Part shown: piece by piece, positions 1-13,200 of the stretch
Layout of the letters: every line of letters begins with the position of its first letter
Position numbering within the stretch: position 1 is the stretch's first letter
Notes under the pieces: model-generated
The model's database searches: none
Seen by the model: the letters and a program-made list of their open reading frames with translations, nothing else
Told to the model about the DNA's origin: nothing
Position numbers and translations under genes: made by a program
Source: Oscheius onirici
Taxonomy: Eukaryota > Nematoda > Chromadorea > Rhabditida > Rhabditidae
Assembly (NCBI GenBank): GCA_932521025.1
Contig: OW051468.1
Location: 1,240,064 to 1,304,063, forward strand
DNA length: 64,000 nt
Direction of reading: 5' to 3'

Positions 1-1016
1 CTCTCTATCTCTCGTCCTTTACTGTCAGCGCCTTGGCGCGAATACCCGATAAATGCCGTAGTTTTTTGTCTAAACGGGAGACTTTTAAGGTTTTTTAAAG
101 AAAAAAGCTATTCCCGTAGCCGGGCGTCTAAGCTTTTCAAGCTGCTTTTCTCCCGGAGGTAAGGCCGGACCTTTTTAGTTCGTCAGTAGTTTTTTCCGCG
201 AAAAAGAACAAGAACCTTGAAGATATTTGGCAACGATGACGACACCAAACGGATAGGGCTTTGGGGTAAACAGACTCTCTTTTTTGGCTTTCTGACCATC
301 TGGTATGGCTTTTTATAGTGCATTTTGACTTTCTTGTGACGAATTTTCTTATCCTCAGGGTTCAGTCGGCCATCTGCTGTTGCTTATTAACTTGCTTCAG
401 TCATCAAATTTTCTAATCCCCCCTTGTTTCTCACTGTAGACACTCTCTCTCTCTCTTTCCTTGTCCATTTAGCTACTCAGTCTCTGAATTGATTCCTGAA
501 AGTTCTTAAAGCTTGTCCTCTCTGAATCTGTGGTCTTACCTGTATGAGAACAATTTTAGTCAGAATCAAAATCAGATGATTTGTATACTATCCTGTCCTG
601 TCCCTTGTGATCCTGTACCCGTCTGTTCACTCTGCCTCCTTACAGGTATCAGAACAGTTCCAAAATGTTTTCCATGGTTCCTGTACTGTTTCTTTTTTGT
701 TCCTTGTCCTCTCCCGTTGAATTCCATGTTCTACCAGTTCCTGTCTCTCATTGACTCTTCTTGGCTCTCCCTCATCTTATGATTTGCCCTCTTGTTCGAA
801 AAAAAAACTATTAAAATCCAAAGTTTTGACAAAAACAATCTCTAATTGCTTTGTTTGTATAATTAACCAAACTTTTCATAACTTGTAGAAAAGTTACAAA
901 TTTTGCTAATTTGGCAACTTTACCACTGAAGTTTTCCACTAGAAGTGCTTTTTCGTCGTCCCCAGCCTGGTTAGTCCCTGTCTTCTCGTCCTCCAGTAGA
1001 TCCACCCTTCAGTCAG
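1..1016. other. no gene recognised
   Basis: AT-rich and CT-rich sequence with no reading frame that looks coding. The stretch just before 1017 ends in TTCAGTCAG, which could be the splice acceptor (cis or spliced-leader) of the following small gene; upstream exons of that gene could lie here but I cannot identify any. Confidence 0.4.
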
Positions 1017-1271
1017 ATGGAAAAGAGCCCGCTGAGCGACTGCGTCAAGTTCGTCTACGAGAACCAGGTTCTGATGAAGAAGATTCCGCCAAAGTTGACC
1101 TATCCGGATCTGATGCGCAGCCTCGTCTTGAACTTTGACATTCCGCCACAGCACTCGTCGCGACTCTATCTGGAATGGGAGGCTCACGGCTGCGACGAGA
1201 AGGAGAGCAACATGGCCGAGGTCAGTCTTTCGCCGGGGCTAACTGTCCAGCTGCTCAAAAAGCCAAAGTAG
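1017..1271 (+). CDS. small unidentified protein, 84 aa
   Basis: A reading frame of 84 codons starts with ATG directly after an acceptor-like TTCAGTCAG and ends in a TAG, followed by AATAAA at about 1290, so it is either a complete small single-exon gene or the last exon of a longer one. The product is mixed charge with alternating hydrophobic residues (FVYENQVLMKKIPP near the start, LTVQLLKKPK at the end), a spacing that would suit a compact alpha/beta fold such as a ubiquitin-like or PB1-like domain, but I see no diagnostic motif. It has codon usage similar to the TEP gene downstream (many GTC, CTG, AAG codons), unlike the surrounding spacer, which is the main support for it being real. Function unknown. 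Confidence 0.5.
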   Translation: MEKSPLSDCVKFVYENQVLMKKIPPKLTYPDLMRSLVLNFDIPPQHSSRLYLEWEAHGCDEKESNMAEVSLSPGLTVQLLKKPK

Positions 1272-1311
1272 ATTTTGGGGGAAAGGACGCAATAAACGCT
1301 AATAGTTTAGT

Positions 1312-1600
1312 AGAACTGTCTCTCTGTCCATGACTCTCAGACTCTGTGTCTCTCTGTCTCTGACTCTCTGACTCTCTGTCTCTGTCCCTGCCTGTCCCCT
1401 GCTCTCTAACTCTCTTTCTGTCTATCTGTCCCGCTGTCTCTCTACTTATTTGATTCTCTGACTCTGTCTCGCTCTGTCCCTCTATCCCTTTGTCCATCTG
1501 TCCCCACTCTCTCACTCTCTCTCTGTTCTTCTATCAATCTGTTCCCCACTCTCTCACTCTGACTCTCTCTCTGTCTCTCGTTCCTTTCCCAATTGACCAC
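1312..1600. repeat. CT-rich low-complexity tract
   Basis: Irregular array of TCTCTGTC, TCTGACTC and related 6-8 nt words on the plus strand. The same words recur in many introns of the window (for example 14640-14800, 15845-15950, 54905-55028 and, as the complement, 56200-56350), so this is a genome-wide low-complexity family rather than a specific element. Confidence 0.8.
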
Positions 1601-1619
1601 AATCCAATTCTGCCACCTT

Positions 1620-4224
1620 GTGCGTCCTTTACTCGATATCATCATCGCTCAACAAACTTGGTCAACCCGCGCCAAAGCCAAAGAAGTGGCAGCTGTTCCG
1701 TCCGGCGACCCTGTCACGCTCTAAAAACCAAACCGACAGCAATCTTTCTCGTACTAGCTGATCTGTTCTCCTCTCTCTCTCTCCTCAATCTCCGATTTTT
1801 CGAGCTCTTGCTGTAATAAGTTCCGCACATGATCAGGTGCCAGTTGTCTTCACCCCAAATGACTCACTGAAAGACGGCTATAAAAGACCCAAAAAAAAAA
1901 AGATCCTGTGGCCATGTTGTCGTTCAGCCAGCTGTCACAAAAAGTGACCAATTACTGACAGCTGGCATCTGGGATGCCCTGAGACTCATTGAGCTCCTCT
2001 CTCACCCTGAGGCACATGCCAGAGGTTGAATTTTCCTATTTTTCTACATTTTTTGGGGCATCATCCGCCTCCGGACCTAGTTTGCTAATGTGTGGTCAAA
2101 ATGTAACCTGAGCTGTTCCCAAAGAGTCCCTATCGAAAGTGTTGGCAACTTTTTTTAAAACACTCCCTCTTTTTTCAGAACTCCTCAGTCTATCCAGTTG
2201 TTTACTGGGCAATTGTTTCCGAGAGAGAAACAGACTCCTAAATGTTAAAGTAGCAATAAAATGAGCGTTCTCGATCTCTTTGTTTCTCTTTCTCTGGAAC
2301 AACTTGGGTTCTGAGCGGCCTAAACGATCAATCAATATTTGACCCAAAGATGATGTCCTGAGCTAACCACCATGATACTCTCTCAGTTTATGGAGTCTGT
2401 ACTCTTGACCTGTCTAGTAGTAGTGTTTACTCAGAAACATGTACAGTAATACTGATAGGCGAAAACTGTCTCTCGATTTTATAACCAGACTTCTGACTCT
2501 TTTCTCCTAGTTATTCTGGAATCTGTACTCTTGACTCTGAACTTTTACCATAATCTTCTGAAACTTGACTCTACCATGGTTCAGTAGCAGTGAGTCACAC
2601 ACTCCAGACTCTTATTTATTTATTTCTATGCGTTAGACATAGGCGAAGTGTTGAAAGGGGAAAGAGGGAAATGAGGCTGTATGAAAAGTACAGGTATAGG
2701 GTTATAAAAGGGGTGGCAGGAGGGGAACGATATTGGAATTTGGGGTATAATAAAACGCGGGATAAAACTTGGGGTAAGGAGAAAATACAACAGAGAAAGA
2801 AAGTTTGGGGATGTACCTTGGCAGTAATCTATCTCCGATTCTGTTTTAGAAGTCTTACTTTTGTCTCTGAACCTGGCTCTCAACTTGATAACCTACTGGA
2901 TGTTTACCGTAATCTTTTGCCTGACTCTTGATTATCTTCTGGTTCAGTAGCAGTGAGTCACAGGGAGACTCCAGACTCTCTGTCTCTTCTGACTCTCTAG
3001 TTCAGTAATTTGACTCTTTCCTATACTGTTCTGAGATTCAGATCCTGTCTCTCTGTCTCTCAAATCTAGTTCTCTAGAGTCAATATCCTCCGATCCAGTC
3101 CCTTTTTCCTGTTCATCTCCAAGAATCTCTCATTTGTATTCTCAGAAACTGTCCTTATTCCTCCCCACATATTTTCTCTAATCTCCAGAACTGCGCTACA
3201 CCTCCTTCTCGCTCTTTTTCGTGTGTCTGTCCCCCGCTTGACTAGGCTTTTCTGACCGCCTGCTGACCCGCCGCGACCGGTTCGTGTATAGTGGTGCCTC
3301 GGCCAACGACGCTTCATCTAGCGTGTACCTACAATTATTTCTCGAGGAGACTGGGCAACTTTCTTCTTCTCTTTTTTTATCTCAAAGCCATGAAATTTGA
3401 GCCTGACCATTTCCGAAGTCTCCTCTCTCTTCTAGATAGAAATCTAATCCGGCATTAAGTTCGGCAGTTCTTTAGCCGGGCTCTGGTTTCTTCTCTATTA
3501 AAGATCTTCTTTTTGTGGAAAGAATGAGTTCTTCGGCATGTTAAGTCTTGCGAAACTTTGTGGTTGCGACACGGTTGCGACCATGCAAGCGGCATTCAAC
3601 TTTTTTTGGCGATAACCTTGGTTTTGTCTCCAATCTCAAGTTCTCAAGCTGTCATTTCATATTTTTTACTCGAAATGAACCTAGACAGCTTGAGTATACG
3701 TGCCAGTGCTGACCGAATCCGCGTCAATAAGGCGCATTTTCGGTGTAAGACAGGAAAAAATTGGTGCCAAATTTGAATCCGCGTCAGTAAAGTGCATTTT
3801 CGGTGTAAGACAAAAAAAATTTGCATTTTGAATCAGTTTGGACATTTTAAGCTTATATTTCATTGGTTTCTTGATTCCCCCGAAATTGCGCCTTACTGGC
3901 ACGAGCCCGATGCTGACATGCGAGAAAAATCCTGAGAGAAAAATTGTGAGAAAAATCCATAGATTTGGAACAAATGGTAGCATTTTCCCAAGGTTTTTAA
4001 GTCGTTCAAGTTTCGGTCCAAATTTCTACGTATTTCTACGACTCTGATCATTTGCAACTGTCGTAGCAGGTGTCTTGATGTTTCCCATTCTTTCTCTCTT
4101 CCCCAAACGCTCTCTACGTCACTGCCTACGTTCCTTCCTGTTTTCCCTGACTCATTCTCTATCTTTTACTCTTTGCAACCTTCCCAAAAAAACATGTAAA
4201 ACGTTCAGCATAGCCCCCGGTTCA
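1620..4224. other. intergenic region without recognisable gene
   Basis: No convincing coding frame. It contains an imperfect direct repeat: the word GTTCAGTAGCAGTGAGTCAC occurs at about 2580 and again at about 2942, each preceded by related CT-rich text, with about 360 bp between. A TATAAAAG word lies at about 1880. The TEP gene promoter is presumably within the last few hundred bases but I see no convincing core element. Confidence 0.4.
3716..3835. repeat. two tandem copies of a 60-bp unit
   Basis: The unit begins GAATCCGCGTCARTAARG and contains CGCATTTTCGGTGTAAGACA in copy 1 (CATTTTCGGTGTAAGACA in copy 2). The copies start at about 3716 and 3776 and are roughly 80 percent alike. No coding capacity is apparent. 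Confidence 0.7.
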
Positions 4225-7200
4225 ATGAGGTTGCTAGTAGCGATACTGTCGCTGCTGGCGGCCGCCTTGGCCCAGGAAGAGGCTCCAGCAGCCTTTCCCT
4301 CGGATGCCACGCCAATTTTGCCAACACTGCCACCGATTACGACAACGCCAGAGCCTAAACAGTGAGTATGGGACATTTTTAAAACAAAAGAGTTTCAGTC
4401 CCGGTACATTTCTGGTAGTGGCTCCCTCAGTAGTCCGACCTGGACTTCCATATGCCGTCTCGGTCAACATTCTTCATTCGAAGGAGGAAGATCATATTGT
4501 GAGGCTGGAGATCAGGACGACGATGAATGACACTGTAGCAGCTAAAGTTGTGAACAATATCAAGCAGGGAGTTCCTCAGACTGTGACGATTGAGCGAGTC
4601 TCGGCTGACAGTCTGCTGCCGGACAATAATTATAAGGTGAGACAGGGACAGGGACAGGGAGTGAAAGTAGGTCAACGTCTACTGACTTTCAGGTCTACAT
4701 TCGTGGCGAGACCATCAACGGCCAGATTTTGTTTGAAGAGGAGAAGAAGCTCCGCTTCCACAAGAAATCCCTCTCTGTCTTTGTCCAGACGGACAAGGGA
4801 ATCTACAAACCGGGCCAGACTGTCAAGTACCGTGTAATCAGCGTCTCTCCTGAACTGCTACCATTCAACGGAACCATCTCTGTCCAGATCATTGATCCGA
4901 ATCAGAATGTCATTAACCAGCAGCTGGACAAGAGTCTCACCAAGGGAGTCTATGCCGGAGAACTGGAACTGGCTTCTGAGCCGCCTCTCGGCGACTGGAC
5001 CATCAGTATCACTCCCAAGGGAGGAGCCAAGTTTACCAAGACTTTCACCGTGGATCAGTACGTTCTTCCGAAGTTTGAGGTCAACATCAAGACGGCTCCT
5101 TTCATCACCGTCAACGACGATTTGTCCATCTTGGTTGAAGCCAAGTACACCTACGGAAAGGGAGTTGCTGGAAAGGCTAAAGTTGTGCTGGAACAGCCCT
5201 GGCACCATTGGCATCCCTTCCAGAGACCCATCATTGTCAATGAGGACGGTTCGACTAGTCAGGTATAGTTTCCAACAGCCAGCAGCAGTGGTTTTGGCGC
5301 CATTTTGAACAAAGTTGGCTTGGAATCCGAAAATCACAATTTTTGAGAATTTTCGGTATTTTTTCACCGTTTACTAGTAATTCTGGGCATCTTTCGAATT
5401 CTGCGCCTTCTAAAACCTACTTGCTGTCAAAACGACGTGAAAACGTTTTACGTTAAGTTTTAGGTCAATTTTGCTCATACTGGCTAATTTTTCACTAAAA
5501 ACTCCCAGAATCCTTGAAAAATGGCAATTTTCTCCCGATTTTGACATCATGCAGGCATATTTCAACGCGGAGCTCGAGAATACAGTCAAAAACAAGGAAA
5601 AAGGACGAGAAAACTGCTAAAAATCACTAAAATTGAATTAAATCGAATAAAATCCAACGCCGAGCCCGTCATTTTCCTTTTTTCGTTCCGGGAACCAAGA
5701 AAAACGTCCTTTAAATTTCAAATTGCTGCCGCTGAAGGTTGGAAATGACTAGGATTTTGAACTATCGTTTTCTGTCTAGTCTGTGACCTGCAAATCTTTT
5801 CAGACCGAAGTCGAGCCGCAGATTGAGAGAACAGTCAAGCTGAACTCGATGGGAGAGGCTACTGTCAATTTCGCCAAAGAGGATCTGAAAAAGCACCGTC
5901 TGGTCATGGACTACGGAGGTGGAAGCATCCGGATTGTCGCTACCGTAACCGAGGATCTGACTGAGATTGCCAGGAATGGAACTGCTCACATTTCGACCTA
6001 CAAGAATGACGTGAAGTTGGATCTGGAGAAGCAGGGAGACACCTTCAAGCCGGGACTTTCCTATAATGTGGTGGTCGCTCTGAAACAGATGGACGACACT
6101 CCGGTTAAGGCTACTGTTCCCAAGCGTGTTCAGGTCTGTCTCTGTATCCTGTAAAGAATTCCTATTCAGGTCTCAACTTTCTATAACTATCCCTTCAACC
6201 CCGATACTCCAGCTCAACATGAGGACATGGAGGTCAAAATTGTTGACCTTGACGCTCATGGCACGACTGTCTTCAGTCTGCAGCCTCCTCTCAACTGTAC
6301 TTCAGCCAGAATTGAGGTAAATTGGGTGCTGAAAGAGGGAGAAAAATAAAGTTTAGGCTCATTATGACCGTACCGGAAAGGACAACTTTACAAACACGAA
6401 CATTTATGCCAGTCTGTATGTGGAGGCAGGAAAATCACCTTCGAGATCATTCCTTCAGGTTAGAGAGACAGAGAGAGAGAGAGAGAGAGACTGAGCGACT
6501 AACAGATCCTCTCTTATTAAAACGCTAAGGCTGGTAGAGTAGATACGAAGAGACAGAGAGTGAGAGAGACAGAGGGAGTCAAAGGATCTGAAAGACAGAG
6601 AGACACAGTAACTTGTTACCTTCCCAATGAAGGGAAGGCGGCTTCAAAACTCATTTCACCCTCTACTAGATCAGGAAGCAGTTGAATACCTACAACTTGG
6701 GTAATTAAACCGAAGAATCGGTTTTCTTTCGAGCTATCAGGGACGCTGATTACCAAAATTGTACGGCAGAGGCCAAGAGTCGACAGAGAGACAGAGAGAA
6801 AGAAACAAAAAGACAGAGAGTCGGAGAAACTGAGAGACAGAAAAAACCTTGCAGGTCCTTGCCGACAACGAAGGTGTCCTGGAAGCCGGAAAGACTCTCT
6901 CCTTCTCAGTTAAAGCTACAGAGAACCTTCCAGTTCTGACCTATCAGGTCATGTCCAGAGGCTCTATGCTGCTCTCAAAGGAAGTTGCTGTAAATGCCGA
7001 TCACGCTACCATTTCCTTCACGGCTACCAATCAAATGGCTCCCAAGTCCCGATTGATTGTCTACGCCGTCCGTGGAACCAATCAGGAAATCCTGGTCGAT
7101 GCTACCGACTTCAGGGTTGACGGGCTTTTCCGGAACAATGTCTCTCTGAGCCTGGACAAGACCGCCGGCGAGCCAGGAAACCCCGTGACATTTAAGGTCA

Positions 7201-10200
7201 CAGCCGATCCCGACTCCTACGTCGGTCTTCTGGCAGTTGACCAGTCTCTCCTGCTCCTAAAGGCCGGAAATGATATCACTCCGAAGCTTGTGGCTGAAGA
7301 TATTGAAGAGTACGACACGACTGGCTTTTCCGGTGGCTACCGTCCCTGGGAAGGAGCCATCGACCGCCGGAAAAGATCCATCTGGAACCCGTGGTGGGGA
7401 ATCGGAGGTCAGGACGCTGCTAGGATCTTTGAGGTAATTGACAGAGTATAATTTTTCTACTGAAAGTTTCCAGAACGCTGGCCTAGTCGTCCTGACAGAT
7501 GCCTATCTGTACAGGGAACCCGAACCGGAAAGTGAGTTGAGCATGAAAAAAGCTTTTTTTGCCTGAAATGAGGGACTGACAGTTTAAAAAAACGGTGAAT
7601 GGATTCTTTGAGAAAATTGTAAATCAGGGAAAGTCGTGACGAGAACCTTGGCCAAAGTTTGTGCGCACCAACTCGTAAATCAAGAAGACTGCGTATCGGC
7701 AAGCTACCGTAGAAAATTTCGATGTGTGCCAACTACAGTAACTTGTCGATACGTATCCTCACTGTTAGGCGAGTTGGTGCGCAAACTGAAGTCGTCATAT
7801 TTCTGGACTCACTAGCAGAATCGGTGAAGCGAACCAGATACGCCATTGCGTATGCATTTTACGATTTTTTTACTTTTTGATGTTCTGAAAAGTTTTAGAT
7901 CTCGTCGAAAACTACCACTTTGTAGAACATCTGAAAATTAGAAAACGTCGCCTTCCTCACGAAAACGGCGAATACGCAATTGCATACTTTTGTCTGACTT
8001 TGACTTTTTTTGTCAAAAGACTGCGGTAGTCCAATTCGGAAGTTTGGGTCCCGTCACGATGTCCCTGATTCTACTATTTGTCCAAAAGGCGCCAAAACTA
8101 AAAAATCCAGACTGTCAGTTTCTTGCTTTGCATGCCTAACCCCTGTGTGTTGCACAATGCTACTAATGCCTCTGTCCCCGTGAGAATAAGATACACTGGA
8201 AAATTTGGTAAAAACTTCTAAAATGCTCCCACGCTGGCCCCCGGGACCACCCATCACCTCAAAAAGCTCAAAATTTTGAAAAAAATCCTCCCACCCCGCT
8301 CTCTCCAGAATTCATGTACATGTCGACGGCGGCGTCCGGTGTCGGGATTGATCGTCTTGCCTCGTTGGCGCCTAGCGCACCAGCAGCTGCTTCACTTCGG
8401 TTACGTCACAATTTTCCCGAGACGTGGACTTGGACGGAAGCTACAACGCAGTACGTTTTCAGAGAGAATCTTTTTCGCCCAGGCTGCTGTGGCTGATACG
8501 GCCGGAGGGGCTCCTGGTGGTGCTACTGGTGGGGCTCAGGCTGCTCCCGTTAGGAAACATTTTCCCGAGACTTGGGTCTGGACAGCTGAGCAGAGCAAGT
8601 AAGGTTTGGGAACAAAATGCAGATGTCGGATAATCAGTTCGAGATGTCTTGAAGGGAAGTAAGAATGGCCGAAAAATATGGGTCATCCAAGATCGGTCCT
8701 CGGCACATGCCCTAAAACCTCTATTAGGAGCTCCCCCTAACGTAAGAATACGCAATTACGAATTCACGTTTTTCAAAATGAAAACAGCATTTTTCAGCTT
8801 TTTTAGATTCTGCAAAGTTGTAGAGAATGTCAAGGGCTACAAGTTTGCAGAACATTAAAAAGTCAGAAAATGACGTCTTGATCCCCAAAAAAAAAACGCG
8901 AATACGTAATTGCGTATTCTTACATTCTAAGAGAGGTTGGTGTAACCGTCATAGTGCAAGTTTACTGAGATCATACTGTAGTCTTACTGTATCTTATTTT
9001 ATTTACCTGTCCTGCCCTCAGCCAAATGGGTCCTGAACCGGATCAAAGGTCCTTTCTTTAAAGTACGCCTAGCTATTTTTTACCCGGCTAGGGTTACCAA
9101 AGTTTAGCGCCTCGATATAGTTTTCCCAACCGATTGTTTGGAATAGGGAAACAATCTTGTTGGACTTTTGGTCTTTTCTTCGTTACATATTTTTGAAAAA
9201 TTCAGATTGACCACAAACTTTTTCATTTAGTGAAGGGAAAGAATCACTTGGAGACTCTGGCTTGGCAAAAATGCCATGGACGAAAAACTGTCGAAAATGC
9301 AATGTTTGCAATTTTTTTGGGAAAACGTTATGGTGGGATCCAATGGCAGCGATCAATTGGGCTATTAATGTATCTTTTCATTGATGTTAGTTCTACGGAA
9401 AATTATGTATACGAGAAAAAATTATGTATTCCGAAGTCCTTCATCTGTACTGCACTGCACTCTCCCAATATTTCTTCCAATCACTTCTCAGTTGCTTCAG
9501 TTCAATCGTAGTGGCGGTACTCTTTCCTATCCTCCCTCTCTACCTTCTTGAACTTCTAAACAAAATGAATCACTCCAGTGATGGTAGCCTTTGCCAACGC
9601 GGCGGAAACTGCCGAGATACTCCCCAGAGCCGGTGGAGCCGTAATTCAGCCAAGGTTACGCTCAAATTTCCCGGAATCTTGGCTATGGAATGCCGCCACG
9701 AGCGGGTGAGTGCCGTGACAGATTAACCGAGTGGCTCGCAGCGAATTTAAATTTTTTAAAGGACTTACATCAACGAAATAAAAAGAAAAAAGGTTTGCCA
9801 AATACAGAAATCGAACCCGACACCGTCAGATCGGTAGTCAGACCTCTTACCGGCTGCGCCATTTGGGAAAGACTTTTCCGCCGGATACTTGAATTTTGAG
9901 AAAATCACATAACACAGAGGTGGTCCCGGTCTCTCCAAATGCTTCGATAACACCCTGTTTAACTCTCTCTCTCTTTCTCTCACCCTTTTTGGTTCAAAAA
10001 CCTAGTATCTCCCGCCCTTTCAGGGATGTATTACATGCGGCGCGGAGGGATGGCCGGCCCGCCTGGTGTCATGTTCAAGGTAGCCGCCTTGGAGGCGGAA
10101 GTCGCTCCCGTTCCTGTAATGGCCGTCGCTGACCGAAAGGTCGAAACGGTCGAGGCTCCCAGACTGAGAAAACTGTTCCCGGAATCGTGGATCTTCGCCG

Positions 10201-13200
10201 ATCAGATGGCCAGGTAGTAGAGGGGGAGGATACTGTATGGAAAATGCGAACAGTACTGTAGGAATTCGCGACGGGACCTCAAGAGACAGAAATTTGGATT
10301 ACTGTAGACTTATTAAATCAAACACGGTACGTAACCTCGTTCACCATGTCCAGAACCACTCTTCCACTGTCTTCGAACAGAGCATCGGAATGTCACTCTC
10401 ACTGAACTTCCTGTCTATCTTCCTACCTTATAATTATAAATCGCGTAGTGTCACGCATTTTTTTTCTCGCTCCAGCCCCTACGGCTACTATAGTTAGGTA
10501 GTACTAGACGAGTATTAACGATACCAACCATAAAATCCCGAAAATTCTTTAAGGCTGAGCCACGGCGACCGAAACATGTCAAAAAAATTGGGGCAAAATT
10601 TGCAACCCCACAGGTTCTAAGTGGTGTAATCTTGTAGTACTCAATTAGTAGAGTAACGAGTTTATCGAATTATCGAAAAATATTTTTTCCTTACCGAGAT
10701 ACAGACGTTTCAAGAAAAAAGTAAAATTTGAACGCGCGCCAAATTCGTACGCAAAAGTGCGTCGCAGACATTTTCGATCTTTTTTTCGATAATTTTTAGC
10801 CGTAATTTAACGCAATTTTTAGTCTAATTTAAGAAAAAAAATTTAATTCGCAATTTTTAGTCGTAATTTTTTTTAATTTTTGGCCGAACTGGTAGCTATT
10901 CTGTTTTGTAGGTAAAAAAAATCAGTTTGGAGCTATTCTATGCCCCTTGATACAAAAAACTTGTAGCTACTCGTTGTTTGTGGGACACAGCTCAAATTGA
11001 CGAATAGTTGTAAGCTGTTCGAACGGTTAGGTCACTGCAGATGGCAGCCACCCGAGTTTGAGAAACTATTTCGTAGCAGTTTTAGATTTGACGCATAGTT
11101 GCAAGCTACTAAAGCTCTTCGAACAACGCCTTGGCCTAATCAGTTTATGATGAGTATATGGAGGAAGGAATTGCTGGACTTCCTGTATCTCTTTCAGTGT
11201 ATGATGATTATATAGAAGAGGAAATTGCGTCTCCCGTGTATTTACCGCTAACTGTATCCTCTGGACATAGAGAGATTCGTTCTCCTCCCAGAGCCCGCAA
11301 AACTTTCCGGAATCTTGGATCTTTTAGGATACTCTCTCAAGGTACTCTGACTTTTTTAGTGGTCACTGTTCTAGTAGACAGAAAAATTTAGAGACGTAAG
11401 GGAAATTATTGCCGCATATTCTTTATATTTCGCGCCTTTTCTATAATTGTGGTTCACGCCACGAATTGTACCGTAATCCGTCCACCGCTCCACTCAAAGC
11501 AGCACCCTCCGTTTGAATTCCGCGCGCTAAGTAAAAGTGCCCGAAGTTGGGAAAAATGCCAATTTTGGTCGAACTCTTGGCTTAATAACCCTTGAGTGTA
11601 GTTCTCGAGTACTTTAGAAAAAAGGCAAAAAACTATAACCTAATAGGAATCGAACCTGACGCGTGTTCAGCTTCGCAGTCAAACCTTTTACCGACTGCGC
11701 CATGCGGGAAAGGAAAACTGTCGTAATTGGTCTTTTTTTAACAGTGAGAAACTAGGAAAATCCCTCTCTTCTCCCACTAGAGGCAGCTTCCACAGTTTTC
11801 GTTGGTCCTTTTGACTTGAATAACTCTCTCTCTCTCTGTCCCTCTGACAGTCTCTCCCACTTTCAGTTTTCTATGAAGCGATGCCCATGTTGAGAATGGA
11901 TTCTCCTAGTTTCTCTCAAGATACTCTTGCCACTTCTCCCAGTCCTAGACTTCGTCAAAACTTTCCGGAATCTTGGATCTTTCAAGAGTCTCTAGTAAGG
12001 TAACTTCTAGAGAGAGGGGCAGCGTCTTGCTGTGGCTTTTTGTGGTCTTTTTATCCGATCCAGAAAGAGAAAAATTATCAGAATACGCCATCCGTCCAAT
12101 GGCCCGTGGAAGAGTCGGGCATGAGGAAGGCGAAGGCGAGGAAGAGACGCCTCTCGGCCCTGACGGCCAGCCATTACCTACAGTCAAAGACGGCTCACTG
12201 ATCCTGCCGGAAGCCATTAAAATACCCTGGTTACCACAACTGAGACTGAGATTTCCGGAAAATTGGGTTTTTGGACTCTTTGAAAGGTTAGCAGGGACCC
12301 CCTATCTGCAGCTCTCGGTTGCTTTGTAGTGAATCTTAAGTTCTCTTAACATTAAACCAACAAAACTTGAAAATGTAGTTTACTACGCCACGGCAGAGGA
12401 TCGTGTCTTTATGGATCAAGAAGATTCGTTCGCTGGTCCAGTAGTTGCGCCGGATGCGGCCGTCGTCGAAGAGTCAGCAACAATGTCGGCTGTGCCGAGA
12501 GTCAGACAAAAGTTTCCAGAGAGCTGGGTCTTTGAGATGAGAGAGAGGTTAGACGAGTGATCAAGTTCAGGCTGTAAAATGTTCTGAGAAACTGAAGTGG
12601 ATCATCCAAAAACGATGTATACAGGTCTAGATTTGACCACCCAATCAGTCTAGAGACACCAACTTCCGTCAGTTTTGAACTCATTGCAAAAGTTCTAGTA
12701 CTTTTTGAACACCAGTTATTTTTGGGCGAAATTCTGCAGAGAATTGAGACAGAGAGACTTTCTTTTTGTCTTTACACTGTTGTTCACAAAACTTCACTTG
12801 TCAGACTTCCAACTTGGTCCTTCTTTCGGGCTTCTCTCTGTCAGCAAGAAGGAATATTTGTCAGCAAAACTCTGGTAATAGTTCGGTAGGCAGCACGAAC
12901 TATTACCAAAACTGTTCCTTACAATTAGTCTTGCCAGCTCTCCAGACGAATCTTTCTGGTATGGACAGACGGTATCCAGAATGCCGAGTCCTGTAAACCG
13001 ATTCCCAATGCCTCCCTGAAAAACCTTTGCACAGTTTGGATCATAAATTCTTTTGTAGAAACTTAGGAAAATCATATTTGAACAGTTTTCATTATTAATC
13101 TTTGTAGAAAACGCGCTGCCTTGAATGACTATATTGCTGTGATTCTACTATATTCCTCCTAACTTTTGCAAGCCAATCCATTTCATTTCTTTAGTACTGT

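Noticed and set aside
2590-2931. 113-codon frame with a basic composition
   Set aside because: Lies in a decayed repeat region, has no splice context, codon bias or similarity.
9787-9870. functional tRNA gene
   Set aside because: A and B boxes are present but the anticodon stem does not pair.
10470-10500. an extra bait cassette after TCGCTCCAG
   Set aside because: No FPESW frame follows and the frame stops within eight codons.
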